Of a DNA stretch of 49,334 bases, positions 1-11,735 are shown piece after piece. Every line of letters starts with the position of its first letter. Within the stretch, counting starts at the first letter, position 1. Below the pieces are notes generated by a model, which was not told where the DNA came from, ran no database searches, and saw only the letters and a program-made list of their open reading frames with translations. The stretch covers positions 1 through 49,334 of the forward strand of contig JASMLT010000007.1 of assembly GCA_030748555.1 (NCBI GenBank), given 5' to 3'. Both the position numbers and the translations under genes were made by a program. The DNA is from Acidimicrobiales bacterium (GTDB lineage Bacteria > Actinomycetota > Acidimicrobiia > Acidimicrobiales > MedAcidi-G1).

Positions 1-622
1 CGCCGATGACCATCTCGTCAACAGAGTCCCCCATCTTTTCGATTAAGGCTAATTTGTCGCTAACTTTCGCTCCGCCTAGAACCATTAGAAAAGGTCGCTT
101 TGGTTTATCCAGAATCTTTTGAACAACGTCAACTTCTTTAAGCAACAAAGACCCCGCTGCAGATGGAAGGTGTTTCGGCGGTCCCACAATTGACGCATGT
201 TCGCGATGTGATGCACCGAAAGCATCGTTCACATATCCATCGAAAGGTTCCCCACCAGCTCCTGAAATTAAATACTCGACGAAAGATTCTTCGTTAGCTT
301 TTTCCCCAGGGTTGAATCGAAGATTTTCTAATACTTCTAAATTCGGCAGGCTTTCCAAGAGCTTTGCTTTCACAGGCTCAATTGAATACTTGTCGTCTTC
401 CCGACCCGCAGGCCTGCCCAAATGACTGCAGACAACCACAGAAGCCTTTCTTTCCACTAGCCACTCTAAGGTGCTCAAACTGCCTTTGATCCTTAGGTCG
501 TCATCAATCGAGCCGTCTGTTATTGGAACGTTCAAATCAGATCTGACAAGAATTCTTTTAGCTTCAAACCCCTCTAGTTCGACCTCTAAATCTTCAAGAG
601 TGGGAAGTTTTTGAGTTTCCAA
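1..622 (-). CDS. pgk: phosphoglycerate kinase, 3' part cut by window edge; TTG start proposed
   Basis: Reverse-strand reading from TTG at 622 gives METQKLPTLEDLEVELEGFEAKRILVRSDLNVPITDG..., the PGK N-terminal signature; lies directly downstream of gap. Confidence 0.9.
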   Translation of the reverse strand, partial: METQKLPTLEDLEVELEGFEAKRILVRSDLNVPITDGSIDDDLRIKGSLSTLEWLVERKASVVVCSHLGRPAGREDDKYSIEPVKAKLLESLPNLEVLENLRFNPGEKANEESFVEYLISGAGGEPFDGYVNDAFGASHREHASIVGPPKHLPSAAGSLLLKEVDVVQKILDKPKRPFLMVLGGAKVSDKLALIEKMGDSVDEMVIG

Positions 623-639
623 ATCGTTCAACTGCTAAT

Positions 640-1641
640 TCAAGAAGTGGTGATAGAGACGAGATCCACAAGCCTGTTTGAGTATCCCCACTCGTTGTCA
701 TACCAGCCGCTTATTTTCACAAGATTGTCCATGGTCATTGTCAAACCAGAATCAAATACACAGCTCGCAGGATTACCCACGATGTCTGAGCTGACAAGTG
801 GTCGGTCGCTGTAGTCAAGCACATTTGCTAAAGCTCCTTCAGTAGAAGCTTTTTTAAACACAGCATTGATTTCATCAACGCTCGGCGCACTGTTCAACAA
901 AGCCGTGAAGTCTGTTATTGAACCATCTGGAATGGGAACCCGAAGTGAAATGCCGTCTAATTTCCCGTTCATCGCTTGCAGAACCAGACCTGTTGCACGC
1001 GCTGCACCTGTTGAAGTGGGAATAATGTTTATAGCTGAAGCTCGAGCCCTGCGAAGATCGCTGTGTGGCCCATCCACTAATGACTGGTCCCCTGTGTAAG
1101 CATGAACTGTGGTCATTAGTCCTTTTTCCACACCGAAGGCATCGTCGAGGACTTGGACCATCGGAACAAAACAATTTGTGGTGCAACTAGCATTGGATAT
1201 CACGGTGTGTTCGGCTTTATTGAAGTCAGAATCATTAACTCCGACAACAAATGTCGCATCAGCTCCATTAGCTGGAGCTGAGACGATGACTAAAGGAGCG
1301 CCTGCCTCTAGGTGCATGGCGGCTTTTTCACGATCTGTGAAAATTCCTGTGGACTCTATCACTACGTCTACACCTAAATCCCCCCATGGAAGGTCTTGAG
1401 GGTTTCGTTCCGAAAGGACCTGAAGCAGTTGCCCATCGATCATAATGCCGTCATCTGCAGCGTTTATTTCATTGTCAAGATTTCCAAGTACTGAATCGTA
1501 TTTAAGCAAGTGAGCCATAGTGGCGGTGTCACCAAGATCGTTAACTGCCACTATCTCCATATCAGCACCCTGTTTTGCAACTGCGCGGTAGAAGTTTCTT
1601 CCAATACGTCCAAAACCGTTGATGCCGATCTTTATTGGCAT
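640..1641 (-). CDS. gap: glyceraldehyde-3-phosphate dehydrogenase
   Basis: INGFGRIGRNFYRA start and active-site SNASCTTNCFVPM. Confidence 0.98.
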   Translation of the reverse strand: MPIKIGINGFGRIGRNFYRAVAKQGADMEIVAVNDLGDTATMAHLLKYDSVLGNLDNEINAADDGIMIDGQLLQVLSERNPQDLPWGDLGVDVVIESTGIFTDREKAAMHLEAGAPLVIVSAPANGADATFVVGVNDSDFNKAEHTVISNASCTTNCFVPMVQVLDDAFGVEKGLMTTVHAYTGDQSLVDGPHSDLRRARASAINIIPTSTGAARATGLVLQAMNGKLDGISLRVPIPDGSITDFTALLNSAPSVDEINAVFKKASTEGALANVLDYSDRPLVSSDIVGNPASCVFDSGLTMTMDNLVKISGWYDNEWGYSNRLVDLVSITTS

Positions 1642-1718
1642 TTATTTCTCCTTCGAATATTCGATCACGTCAATTATTACTACCTCAACTAAACCCTAAT
1701 GTGGTGCTTTTGCTCCAT

Positions 1719-2567
1719 TTACCTATCTATATCGCGGTGGAAAGTAGCTATGTCTATTTCTTGATTTTTGAGAATTCTCGCGAGCTCTTCTGCAATTGCA
1801 ACTGATCGATGTTTGCCGCCTGTGCAACCAAAAGCTACAGACAAGTATGACTTTCCTTCATTTTCATAAGCTGGAATCAGATAACTCAATAAAGAAGAAA
1901 TATCTTTTAAGAAAGGTTCTGAGCTTTCTTGGCTCAATACATAATCCTGGACATCACTACTCAAACCATTTTTCTCCCTGAGTTCCTCTACCCAGTGAGG
2001 ATTGGGCAAGAACCGGCAATCAAGTTGTATGTCCACATCACGAGGGACTCCATATTTGAATCCGAATGAGGAGACAGATATTTGCATTCCGCGGTCACCT
2101 TCTGCCCCGTACAAACGGGCAACTGTTTCACGCAGATCGTGCACACTCAATTCTGAAGTGTCTAATATCAGGTCTGCCTCTGCGCGTGTGGAAGCCATCA
2201 TTACCCGTTCTGCTTCTATAGCTTCCTCTATTGTTGAAATATTTGAAAGTGGATGAGGTCGCCTGCTGTCTTTGTAACGACGTACAAGCGTTTCCGTGGA
2301 ACAGTCCAAGAAGACTAGGGTTGCTGTTTCTTTCTTTTCGCGAAGTTCGCTAACTGCAGCCAGGGTCTCCCCTTCAGCTGTGTCGGCCTTGGCGATAAAT
2401 GCGACTCGATTCCAACTTGAATCAGTAACACTCGCCAATTCCGAGACTCGACCCATTATCTCCGCGGGTAACCGATCGATTACGAACCATCCGAGGTCTT
2501 CGAGGTTGCTCGCGAAATGAGACCGGCCAGCCCCCGATAATCCTGCTATGACCAATAATTCTGCCAT
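1719..2567 (-). CDS. rapZ: RapZ/YvcJ-family RNase adapter / nucleotide-binding protein
   Basis: GLSGAGRSHFASNLEDLGWFVIDRLP N-terminus, C-terminal FGCTGGKHRSVAIAEEL. Confidence 0.93.
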   Translation of the reverse strand: MAELLVIAGLSGAGRSHFASNLEDLGWFVIDRLPAEIMGRVSELASVTDSSWNRVAFIAKADTAEGETLAAVSELREKKETATLVFLDCSTETLVRRYKDSRRPHPLSNISTIEEAIEAERVMMASTRAEADLILDTSELSVHDLRETVARLYGAEGDRGMQISVSSFGFKYGVPRDVDIQLDCRFLPNPHWVEELREKNGLSSDVQDYVLSQESSEPFLKDISSLLSYLIPAYENEGKSYLSVAFGCTGGKHRSVAIAEELARILKNQEIDIATFHRDIDR

Positions 2568-2589
2568 AGGTCAATACTACTTGCAGCGT

Positions 2590-3330
2590 TCACTTACTTC
2601 CAGAGGACTTTTCGCAAACAAGCAGTAGAAGTCGAGGGATGAAAGCGATTTCATTTTTCCACTTCAAATCTTCTTCCTGGATGGGAAATGGTTGTGGTTC
2701 GAGCATTCGAGTTGTTACAAAACCGGAATCATTTAAAGCATTCAAATACCTGCTTAAAGGACGGTGTGTAAAAGGGATGCTTACACCATCGCCGAAATGT
2801 TCTTCGCTTGTCTCCTCACGTAAATACGAACCGACCCTCCAATACTTTTCGGGTGGGTCGGTAGTCCAGTCTTCGACCCAAGAACTGCCAGGCGATTGGA
2901 GTAAAGGATGATTCATAGCTAGAACAAATCTCCCTCCACGTTTAACGACTCTTGAAACTTCACGGAAAGATTCTTCGAATTGTTCAATGTGTTCCACCAC
3001 TAAACAGGCAATTGCAGCATCAAAAAAAGAATCGCGAAACGGCAGGTGTTCCGCTAAAGATCTGATTAAAACAGAAGAAGGGTCGGTCTTCTTCCCATGT
3101 CGGATCTGTTTATCAGACTGGTCGATCCCAACAGCATTAATCGACGTTTCGCTCAAAGCACGAACAATTTGCCCTTCACCTGTCCCGATTTCTAAAACTT
3201 TCTGGAACCCATTCATTAATTCAACGAGTAAAGGGAGAAGTTGTTCAGAGTATTCAGCGTTTGCACCATTCGTGAAAGAGTTTTGCCACCATTCTGCATT
3301 CGATTCCCAAGCGTTTTTCTTTTGATCCAT
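2590..3330 (-). CDS. class I SAM-dependent methyltransferase
   Basis: VLEIGTGEGQIVRAL motif I and later methyltransferase motifs; start placed at MDQKKNAWES (ATG at 3330) to avoid overlap with the divergent gene. Confidence 0.85.
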   Translation of the reverse strand: MDQKKNAWESNAEWWQNSFTNGANAEYSEQLLPLLVELMNGFQKVLEIGTGEGQIVRALSETSINAVGIDQSDKQIRHGKKTDPSSVLIRSLAEHLPFRDSFFDAAIACLVVEHIEQFEESFREVSRVVKRGGRFVLAMNHPLLQSPGSSWVEDWTTDPPEKYWRVGSYLREETSEEHFGDGVSIPFTHRPLSRYLNALNDSGFVTTRMLEPQPFPIQEEDLKWKNEIAFIPRLLLLVCEKSSGSK

Positions 3331-3353
3331 ACTCTGATCGTTCCATATTTTGA

Positions 3354-4217
3354 GTGGAATTGCTGAACTCGCTTTATGCTCCGAAGGTGGCCATTTTCTT
3401 CGCTTTTCTTCCAAGTATCTTCTGGGGTTTTGGAGGTTTCTTCGCGGGTCAAGCTTCCAGACGCGGCTCGCTGATACCCACCTTGACTCTCGACATATTC
3501 ATTGGCTTGTTCGTAGTGGTCCCTTTAGCCTTTTCCATAGCGGACACTTTTACATGGCGTGACTTCCTGATAGGTGGCCTTGCTGGGCTTTTCGGAATGT
3601 CAGGAGCAGCCTTTCTGTACGCTGGAATGAAAAAAGCAGCCTATGTGACTGTTATACCTGTTTCTGGAGTTGCTGGAGCATTGTTTCCTGTCTTATGGGG
3701 TCTTGTTGGTGGCGACTCCCTGTCTGCTCTCCAGATAGTGGGAATTCTCGTTGGTCTTATTTCAATAGCTCTCGCTTCTGGCGTCTCACTGCAGACGTTT
3801 AAAGGCCCAATTGCTGGTTTAAGGGATGGAATTCTAGCCGGACTAGGTTTCGGGGGCTTCTACATCGTTATTGAAAATACATCCAACGAAACAGAACCAT
3901 GGGGTGCCGTCGCGAGTCGACTTTTCCCACTTCTCATTCTTTTGCTCATTTTGTGTTTAATTAGCGACAAAGCAAAGCCCTCTAAACAAGCTTTCCCCTT
4001 TATTGTTGGTTCCGGTTTAAGCAACGCTTGCGCTAGCACCTGTTTTCTACTAGCTGTCAATAGAGGACTTCTCAGCATAACTTCGCTTTTAAGCGCTCTT
4101 TATCCGGCTATTACCGTAGTTCTAGCTCATTTCCTGATTAAGGAGAAAATGACCCGCACACAGGTTTTCGGTGTTCTTGCGGCTATTTTTTCCATGGCTT
4201 CAATAACAGTCAGTTGA
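3354..4217 (+). CDS. EamA/DMT-family transporter, GTG start
   Basis: Multiple hydrophobic helices, two EamA-like halves, LSALYPAITVVLAHFLIKEKMTRTQVFGVLAAIFSM. Confidence 0.85.
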   Translation: MELLNSLYAPKVAIFFAFLPSIFWGFGGFFAGQASRRGSLIPTLTLDIFIGLFVVVPLAFSIADTFTWRDFLIGGLAGLFGMSGAAFLYAGMKKAAYVTVIPVSGVAGALFPVLWGLVGGDSLSALQIVGILVGLISIALASGVSLQTFKGPIAGLRDGILAGLGFGGFYIVIENTSNETEPWGAVASRLFPLLILLLILCLISDKAKPSKQAFPFIVGSGLSNACASTCFLLAVNRGLLSITSLLSALYPAITVVLAHFLIKEKMTRTQVFGVLAAIFSMASITVS

Positions 4218-6123
4218 GGTCTAGGTCTAATTTTTTTGCAACTTCACTAGCGACATTTTCGGGCAACCATTTTATTTCGTTCAGTTCTTTGAAAGTGCTT
4301 TCCTTTACTTTCTTCAAGCTTCCGTATTCTTCAAGTAGTCTATTTTTACGCTTTTCCCCTAAACCTGGAATCCCATCTAAAACTGATTCGGTCATACGCT
4401 TCCCTCTAAGTTTCCGATGGTACTCAACTGCGAATCTGTGAGATTCATCTCTAAGGCGTTGCAACATATACAACGCTTCAGAATTTCGCGGAATGACTAC
4501 GGGGTCTCTACGACCCGAGATAAAAACCTCTTCAAACTGCTTGGCAAGTGATGCGACAAAAATAAGGTCAGATAAGCCAAGTTCGGATACTACGGCCTCA
4601 GCTACCGAAAGTTGACCTTTGCCCCCATCCACTAATAGCAACTGAGGCGGGTATGCAAACTTCTTGCTTCCCCCCTCTACAGTGTCTTTACTTTCTTTCA
4701 GGTAAGCGGCTAAACGTCGGGAAATCACTTCTTTCATTGCTGCATAATCGTCGTTGCCTTGAAAACTGTTGACACGGAAGCGTCTGTAATCACTCTTTTT
4801 TAATAGACCGTCTTCCATCACGACCATAGAACCAACGTAATCTGTTCCTTGCAGATGGCTCATGTCGTAACATTCAATTCGCAATGGAGCGCTTCTCATC
4901 CCTAGTGCTTCTTGAAGTTCGTTAATTGCTTTTGACCGCGCATTGTGGTCTTTTGCTCGTTTAAGTCGGTGGCGTATCAACTCCTCGTTTGCATTGTTGA
5001 CGACTGTTTCAAGTAAAGATTTTTTTTCACCACGCTTCGGGACGCGTATTTCTACTATTGAATCTCTTTCTTCACTCAACCATCTCTCCATCAACTTCAT
5101 GTCCTCTGGGATCACTTCAGTTAATATTTGGCGTGGTACTCCTCTTGGCGGATCAGAATTGTAATGCTCTACGAGTAAATGCTTAAGTAGTTCTGAATTT
5201 TCTATCCCGTCAACTCGATCTACGACGTATCCTTTACGTCCCACAACACGCCCTTTCCTAATGTAGAAAACTTGCACAGAGGCTTCGATTTCGTCAGCGG
5301 AAAATCCGAAAACATCAATGTTTTCCGTTTCGTTAAGAACCATTTGTTGTCGTTCAAGTACTTTTTCAATATTGCGTATCTTGTCACGACTACGCGCGGC
5401 ATTTTCATACTCCTGATTACCCGCCCAGATCGACATTTCTGCACGCAACTCATCAACAATAGACTTGCTGTTTCCGTCTAGAAAACTTAAAAGATCATCC
5501 ACCAAGTCGTCATAATCTTCCTTCACTATTTCCCCTACACAAGGTGCCGAACATTTTTCAATGTGAAACAACAGACAGGGCTTGCCAGTTTTCTCATGCT
5601 CGTTGAATTTCGTATTTGAGCATGTCCGGAGAGGAAAGCTTTTAATCAGCAGATCTAAAGTTTCACGTATAGCTTTCACATTCCCATAAGGGCCGAAATA
5701 TCTAACACCTTTCTTACGTTTCCCGCGAGTGATAGTTGGTCGTGGCCATTCCTCATTAAGCGTCACTGACAGATAGGGATAGCTTTTATTATCTTTCAGG
5801 TCGATATTAAATCGGGGTTTGTGTTCTTTAATCAGACTGAATTCAAGCATTAACGCTTCAAGTTCATTCCGAACCTGTATCCATTCAAGATGAGATGCCT
5901 CTTCCATCATTCTCTGTGTTCGCAAAGCCATGGTTTTTTTATTTCCAAAATAACTGTTCACGCGGCTACGGAGATTTTTGGCCTTTCCTACATAAATGAT
6001 TGTTCCTGTATCGTCGAAAAACTGGTATGACCCTGGTTTGGTAGGAATTGTTCCTTGCTCTGGTTGTTTTAGCACTCTTTCAGAATAAAGGGCGTAACGG
6101 CTCTTTTCTAACCTTGACCCCAT
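4210..6123 (-). CDS. uvrC: excinuclease ABC subunit C
   Basis: KPGSYQFFDDTGTIIYVGKAKNLRSRVNSYF GIY-YIG domain, UVR motif, C-terminal HhH LDGIPGLGEKRKNRLLEEYGS. Confidence 0.98.
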   Translation of the reverse strand: MGSRLEKSRYALYSERVLKQPEQGTIPTKPGSYQFFDDTGTIIYVGKAKNLRSRVNSYFGNKKTMALRTQRMMEEASHLEWIQVRNELEALMLEFSLIKEHKPRFNIDLKDNKSYPYLSVTLNEEWPRPTITRGKRKKGVRYFGPYGNVKAIRETLDLLIKSFPLRTCSNTKFNEHEKTGKPCLLFHIEKCSAPCVGEIVKEDYDDLVDDLLSFLDGNSKSIVDELRAEMSIWAGNQEYENAARSRDKIRNIEKVLERQQMVLNETENIDVFGFSADEIEASVQVFYIRKGRVVGRKGYVVDRVDGIENSELLKHLLVEHYNSDPPRGVPRQILTEVIPEDMKLMERWLSEERDSIVEIRVPKRGEKKSLLETVVNNANEELIRHRLKRAKDHNARSKAINELQEALGMRSAPLRIECYDMSHLQGTDYVGSMVVMEDGLLKKSDYRRFRVNSFQGNDDYAAMKEVISRRLAAYLKESKDTVEGGSKKFAYPPQLLLVDGGKGQLSVAEAVVSELGLSDLIFVASLAKQFEEVFISGRRDPVVIPRNSEALYMLQRLRDESHRFAVEYHRKLRGKRMTESVLDGIPGLGEKRKNRLLEEYGSLKKVKESTFKELNEIKWLPENVASEVAKKLDLDLN

Positions 6124-6129
6124 GTATCT

Positions 6130-8964
6130 CTAGGTAAGAAGCGGTTTGAGAAATTTTCCTGTGTGACTAGTTTTGAGTTTTGTAATATTTTCCGGCGTGT
6201 CGCTTGCTACGATCTCCCCTCCGCCTTCTCCCCCTTCAGGGCCTAAGTCAATAATCCAGTCGGCTGTTTTCACTACATCTAAATTGTGCTCAATCACTAT
6301 TACAGTATTTCCATTGTCAACCAGGCGCGTTAGCACGTTTAACAGTTTCCTTACGTCTTCAAAATGCAATCCTGTCGTCGGTTCATCCAAGAGGTAAAGG
6401 GTGTGTCCTGTGGGTCTCTTTGCTAGTTCAGTTGCGAGTTTGACTCTTTGTGCCTCGCCTCCGGACAGAGTAGGAGCGGATTGGCCTAGTCTTATATATC
6501 CAAGTCCAACATCTACCAGAGTTTGCATGTGACGTGTGATTGACGGTTGCTTTTCGAAAAAAGTTAGAGCCTCTTCGCATGGCATTTCTAGAACATCAGC
6601 AATGTTTTTGCCCCGGTACATTATTTCAAGAGTGTCCCGATTGTACCTTTTGCCTAGACACACTTCGCATGGAACATAGACATCTGGCAGGAAATGCATT
6701 TCTATACGTAATGTTCCATCACCGGAACAAGCTTCGCAGCGTCCTCCTTTAACGTTGAAGCTGAATCTCCCCGGTTGATATCCTCGAAGACGCGATTCTT
6801 CAGTTTTTGCGAATAATTTCCGTATGTGGTCGAATACGCCTGTGTAAGTAGCCGCGTTTGATCGGGGGGTTCTGCCAATTGGTGCTTGGTCTATATTTAT
6901 GACTTTGTCTACTTGATCGGCTCCTTTTATTGCTTTGTGTAGTCCTGGTGGTGTTTTAGATTTGTATATTGACTGCATTAATCCTTTTAACAGTATTTCG
7001 TTAACCAGAGTTGACTTGCCTGACCCTGAAACTCCAGTTACTGCGACAAAACAACCAAGTGGAAAATCGATATCGATATTTTTTAAGTTATTTTCGCGTG
7101 CTCCTAAAATACTGATGAAAGAGCCGTTTGTTTCGCGGCGTTGCTTTGGAATCGGTAAAAGCTTGCTCCCTGATAGGTACTGTCCAGTTAGTGACTTCTT
7201 GCATCCGACGAGGCCTTTTACATTGCCTGTATAAACAATATCTCCTCCGTGTTCGCCCGCACCTGGACCTATATCAACGACATGATCAGCAGCGCGAATG
7301 GTTTCTTCGTCGTGTTCAACAACAATTACGGTGTTGCCAATATCTCTTAAGTGAGACAAAGTTTCGATCAAACGTTGATTGTCTCTTTGATGTAAACCTA
7401 TGGAAGGCTCATCTAAAACGTAAAGCACTCCGACTAATCCACTTCCAATTTGAGAAGCAAGTCTGATTCGTTGTGCCTCACCTCCGGCTAATGTTGCGGC
7501 AGATCGAGACAACGTCAGATATTCAAGTCCTACATCAAGCAAGAAACGGAGCCGTGAGTTAATTTCTTTCACAACCTGCTCAGCGATCATTTCCTCCCTG
7601 TCGTTCAGTTTTAGATTTGAAAGAACTTCAAAAGCTTTATCTATAGAAAGACGGCAAATGTCATCCAACGAATGTTTGTCGACTGTCACTGCAAGGGAAA
7701 GAGGATTGAGCCTCGCTCCCCCACATTCATGACAGTCGACTTGTCTCATGTAGCCTTCAATCTGTTCTCGTTGAGTGTCACTTTCTGCCTCTTGGTGTCG
7801 TCGTCTCAGGTAAGGGATCGCTCCCTCGAATCGCGCATTGTGCACTCGAGCCCTGCCGAATCGGTTGTGGTATCTGACTTTGACTCTTTCCTTTAATCCT
7901 TTATCCAGTAAAATTTTTTGATGTTTTTTGGATAGTTTTTCCCATGGGGTTTCTAGGTCGATTCCTTCGTGCCCAGCGACTGCTTCAATAAGTCTTTTGA
8001 AATATCGACTCCTGCCGCCAGACCATGGTGCAATGGCTCCTTCTGCGAGGGTTAGTTCTGGATTGGGAACCACTAATTGAGGATCCACTTCATAGACTGT
8101 TCCTAAGCCGTCACAATATGAACATGCGCCGTACGGGCTGTTGAAAGAAAAATTTCGAGGAGCGAGATCTTCGAATGACTTTCCGTCACTGGGGCGCGAC
8201 AAGTGTTGACTGAATACAATCAGTTCATTTTCCTTAGCATCTTCCCGAGCGACTATCTCTATCTCTGCGACACCTTCACTTAGAGACAATGCAGTTTCCA
8301 TGGACTCTGTTAACCGTCTCTCAATTCCTTTCTTCATCACTAACCGGTCAACTACTACTTTTATTGTGTGCTGTTCATATCGAGCTAAATCTGTTGATTC
8401 ACCAAATTCATGAATTTCTCCATCGATAAGCACTCGACTGAATCCTTGTGTTGCTAAATCGTCAAGGAGGGCTTCGTAAGTACCTTTTCTACCTCTGACA
8501 ACTGGCGCTAATACCTGGAACCTGGTGTCGTCCTCTAAATCCATTATTCGATCCACTATTTGCTGGGGTGTTTGCCTTGTCAATTTCTCCCCTGTTTCAG
8601 GGTCATGTGGGACACCTATACGAGCGAAAAGCAGTCTTAAATAGTCGTATACCTCAGTGACTGTTCCAACGGTTGATCGTGGGTTTCTAGAAGAGCTTTT
8701 TTGGTCAATAGAAATTGCTGGAGACAATCCTTCAATAAAGTCAACATCCGGCTTGTCCATCTGACCTAAGAATTGACGAGCATAAGCGGATAAAGATTCG
8801 ACGTACCGTCTTTGTCCTTCTGCGTAAATGGTGTCGAAAGCTAAGGATGATTTACCGGATCCTGAAATACCTGTGAAAACTATGAGTTTTTCTCGTGGGA
8901 GGTCAAGGTCAACAGATTGCAAGTTGTGTTCCCTAGCTCCTTGAATTACTAACCTTTCTGGCAT
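6130..8964 (-). CDS. uvrA: excinuclease ABC subunit A
   Basis: [58 protein letters not shown]; two ABC modules, CXXC zinc motifs. Confidence 0.99.
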   Translation of the reverse strand: MPERLVIQGAREHNLQSVDLDLPREKLIVFTGISGSGKSSLAFDTIYAEGQRRYVESLSAYARQFLGQMDKPDVDFIEGLSPAISIDQKSSSRNPRSTVGTVTEVYDYLRLLFARIGVPHDPETGEKLTRQTPQQIVDRIMDLEDDTRFQVLAPVVRGRKGTYEALLDDLATQGFSRVLIDGEIHEFGESTDLARYEQHTIKVVVDRLVMKKGIERRLTESMETALSLSEGVAEIEIVAREDAKENELIVFSQHLSRPSDGKSFEDLAPRNFSFNSPYGACSYCDGLGTVYEVDPQLVVPNPELTLAEGAIAPWSGGRSRYFKRLIEAVAGHEGIDLETPWEKLSKKHQKILLDKGLKERVKVRYHNRFGRARVHNARFEGAIPYLRRRHQEAESDTQREQIEGYMRQVDCHECGGARLNPLSLAVTVDKHSLDDICRLSIDKAFEVLSNLKLNDREEMIAEQVVKEINSRLRFLLDVGLEYLTLSRSAATLAGGEAQRIRLASQIGSGLVGVLYVLDEPSIGLHQRDNQRLIETLSHLRDIGNTVIVVEHDEETIRAADHVVDIGPGAGEHGGDIVYTGNVKGLVGCKKSLTGQYLSGSKLLPIPKQRRETNGSFISILGARENNLKNIDIDFPLGCFVAVTGVSGSGKSTLVNEILLKGLMQSIYKSKTPPGLHKAIKGADQVDKVINIDQAPIGRTPRSNAATYTGVFDHIRKLFAKTEESRLRGYQPGRFSFNVKGGRCEACSGDGTLRIEMHFLPDVYVPCEVCLGKRYNRDTLEIMYRGKNIADVLEMPCEEALTFFEKQPSITRHMQTLVDVGLGYIRLGQSAPTLSGGEAQRVKLATELAKRPTGHTLYLLDEPTTGLHFEDVRKLLNVLTRLVDNGNTVIVIEHNLDVVKTADWIIDLGPEGGEGGGEIVASDTPENITKLKTSHTGKFLKPLLT

Positions 8965-9010
8965 TCAACGATCCTAGACATATGGAAGACACTTCACATT
9001 TGATTTTTGT

Positions 9011-11032
9011 TTAAACTTTTTCTGGCATATCACGAATTTCGCGTTTTAATTCTTTTATTTCGTCTCTGAGCCTCGCAGCGTACTCAAATTGAAGTTCTTC
9101 AGCCGCTTCGCTCATTTCTTCTTCAAGGGTGTGGACTAGACGTTTTAGATCCTCTCGTGGCATGTCAGAAAGTTCCTCAGCGAGTTTTACGGCGTTTCTT
9201 TTTTTGTTCTTTGCTTTACTCGAAACAGCTCCAGGTCTAACCATCTCCAGGATGTCGCTTACTGCTTTTCTAATAGTCTGGGGGTCTATTCCATTTTCTT
9301 CGTTGTATTTGGTCTGTAGCTCCCGTCTTCGCTTTGTCTCATTCAGCGCTCTTTTCATTGAACCGGTTACCTTGTCGGCATACATAACTACTTGTCCATC
9401 AACGTTGCGAGCCGCACGTCCAATCGTCTGTATTAGTGAAGTCTCGCTTCTTAAAAACCCTTCCTTGTCGGCGTCTAAAATTGCGACAAGTGATACTTCA
9501 GGCAAGTCAAGACCTTCTCTCAAGAGGTTTATGCCAACTAGTACATCAAACTCACCTAGTCGTAGGTCACGGAGTATTTCGATTCTTTCGATTGTGTCAA
9601 TGTCTGAATGTAGGTACCTAACCCTTACACCCCGTTCCAACAAGTAATCTGTTAAGTCTTCTGCCATTTTTTTCGTAAGCGTTGTCACCAGCACACGTTG
9701 CTCTGAGTCGACTCGTGTTGAAATCATTTCAAGAAGATCGTCAATCTGACCTTCTGTGGGTCGTACAACAACTTCTGGATCTATGAGTCCTGTCGGGCGG
9801 ACTATCTGTTCGACAATTCTTGTACTGTTTTCTTTCTCCCAATTCCCCGGAGTCGCTGACACTAAAACTACTTGTCCTACTCTGTTTATGAACTCGTCAA
9901 ACCTAAGAGGTCTGTTGTCTGCCGCTGAGGGGAGTCTGAATCCATGCTCGATAAGAGTTAGTTTTCGACTTCTGTCTCCTTCATGTTGTCCGTGGAGTTG
10001 TGGGATGGCCACATGTGATTCATCAAGGACTACAAGGAAGTCTTCTGGGAAATAGTCAAGCAGGGTGAAGGGTCTTTCACCTGGTGATCTGCCGTCTATA
10101 TGTGCACTGTAGTTTTCGATACCGCTACAAAATCCAAGCTCGGACATCATTTCTAGGTCATACTCGGTTCTCATCCGTAGACGTTGAGACTCTAGGAGTT
10201 TGTTTTCCTTCTCGAATGTGTTTAAGGATCGTTGCAGTTCTGTCTCTATGCCTTTGATAGCACGATTCATTACTGCAGTGTCTGCCATGTAGTGAGTTGC
10301 CGGAAATATAATCAATTCATCCAGCTCCTTTATATGGTCTCCCGTGATGGGGTCGACTTCAGTGATCTTTTCGATTTCATCTCCGAATAAAGACACCTTG
10401 AATATGGTTTCTTCATACGCTGGGTGAATTTCAATTGTGTCCCCTTTAACTCGAAATTTGCCACGACTCAGTGCCATGTCATTTCGCTCGTACTGCATGT
10501 CTATTAGACGACTCAGTGCTTCGCGTTGGTTGATTTCATTCTCAGTGCGCAACACCAATAGTTGACCTTCATACTGAGCAGGTGAACCCAGTCCATAAAT
10601 ACAGGAAACAGAGGCAACTACAATCGTGTCTCTTCGCGTTAGTAGTGCTGATGTAGCTGAATGCCTTAATCGATCTATTTCATCATTTACCGATGAGTCC
10701 TTTTCGATAAAAGTGTCTGAACTTGGGACATAGGCCTCTGGTTGGTAGTAGTCGTAATAAGATACGAAATACTCAACTTTATTCTCTGGGAAGAAGGACC
10801 GGAATTCATTTGCTAATTGTGCCGCCAGAGCTTTATTGGGAGCAATTACCAAGGTCGGTCTCTGAACCTCTTCGATCGTCCACGCAACAGTAGCACTTTT
10901 ACCGCTTCCAGTAATTCCTAAAAGCGTTTGAAATCTTTCTCCGCCATTAAGACCGTCTGTTAATTCTTCAATTGCCTTTGGCTGGTCTCCTGCTGGTTGA
11001 AAAGGCGCATGAACCTTGAACTTCCGTTCCAC
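9011..11032 (-). CDS. uvrB: excinuclease ABC subunit B
   Basis: [35 protein letters not shown]-terminal UVR domain. Confidence 0.99.
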   Translation of the reverse strand: MERKFKVHAPFQPAGDQPKAIEELTDGLNGGERFQTLLGITGSGKSATVAWTIEEVQRPTLVIAPNKALAAQLANEFRSFFPENKVEYFVSYYDYYQPEAYVPSSDTFIEKDSSVNDEIDRLRHSATSALLTRRDTIVVASVSCIYGLGSPAQYEGQLLVLRTENEINQREALSRLIDMQYERNDMALSRGKFRVKGDTIEIHPAYEETIFKVSLFGDEIEKITEVDPITGDHIKELDELIIFPATHYMADTAVMNRAIKGIETELQRSLNTFEKENKLLESQRLRMRTEYDLEMMSELGFCSGIENYSAHIDGRSPGERPFTLLDYFPEDFLVVLDESHVAIPQLHGQHEGDRSRKLTLIEHGFRLPSAADNRPLRFDEFINRVGQVVLVSATPGNWEKENSTRIVEQIVRPTGLIDPEVVVRPTEGQIDDLLEMISTRVDSEQRVLVTTLTKKMAEDLTDYLLERGVRVRYLHSDIDTIERIEILRDLRLGEFDVLVGINLLREGLDLPEVSLVAILDADKEGFLRSETSLIQTIGRAARNVDGQVVMYADKVTGSMKRALNETKRRRELQTKYNEENGIDPQTIRKAVSDILEMVRPGAVSSKAKNKKRNAVKLAEELSDMPREDLKRLVHTLEEEMSEAAEELQFEYAARLRDEIKELKREIRDMPEKV

Positions 11033-11074
11033 ATAAAGATGATACTGATCTATAGACGATGAAGCATGTTGAAC

Positions 11075-11713
11075 TTATTGTTTACCAATTAGAGGGGGCA
11101 ACTCTCGACTAATTTCAGGCCTTTCAATAGATTCAATCCATTCCCAGCATTTATTGATTTCTTTTTCAAAATTTTCAATTGAGGTATTGTTCTCAATAAC
11201 GTAATCAGCTATTTCCGTTCTTGACTCGCGTGATACTTGTTTTTCTATTCTTTTTCGGGCGTCCTCTTCTTCGAAGGATCGGTACTCCACTAAGCGTTTA
11301 ACAGCGATCTCTGTGTCAACGTCCACCACTACAATTGCATCGAAGTTTCGGTATCCAGATTCAACGAGTAGTGGGATTTCTAAAATCACAGTGTTATCGG
11401 TATCTAAATGGACTTGCCGCCTATTTGTCATTTCTTCTCGCACCGCAGGGTGAACAATTTCGTTTAACACTGACAGTTCTTCGGGGTTTGAAAAAACAAT
11501 ATTCGCTATCAGTTGACGATCAAGCTGACCATCTGCCGTCAAGATATCTGGGCCCCATTTTAAGAGCATTTCCTCGAACACTTTCTCACCTGGTTGTTGC
11601 AGGTCTCTGACAATTTGATCTGCATCAATTAAAGCGGCTCCATGCTTGACGAAACCGGTAGCTGCAGTGGATTTTCCAGAGCCGATTCCACCTGTTAATC
11701 CTATTTCAAGCAA
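11075..11713 (-). CDS. coaE: dephospho-CoA kinase
   Basis: MLEIGLTGGIGSGKSTAATGFVKHGAALIDADQIVRDL. Confidence 0.97.
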   Translation of the reverse strand: MLEIGLTGGIGSGKSTAATGFVKHGAALIDADQIVRDLQQPGEKVFEEMLLKWGPDILTADGQLDRQLIANIVFSNPEELSVLNEIVHPAVREEMTNRRQVHLDTDNTVILEIPLLVESGYRNFDAIVVVDVDTEIAVKRLVEYRSFEEEDARKRIEKQVSRESRTEIADYVIENNTSIENFEKEINKCWEWIESIERPEISRELPPLIGKQ

Positions 11714-11735
11714 TTTTTGACCAGCTTAAATATTT

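Noticed and set aside
2510-2560. RapZ Walker A reads GLSGAGRS (Arg in place of the usual Lys)
   Set aside because: As I recall, actinobacterial RapZ proteins commonly have GRST-type P-loops, so this is probably normal for the phylum and not a degenerate protein.
9129-9647. 172-aa plus-strand ORF antisense to uvrB and many similar antisense ORFs
   Set aside because: Ser/Thr/Arg-rich shadow translations of a strongly conserved coding strand; no independent coding signal.
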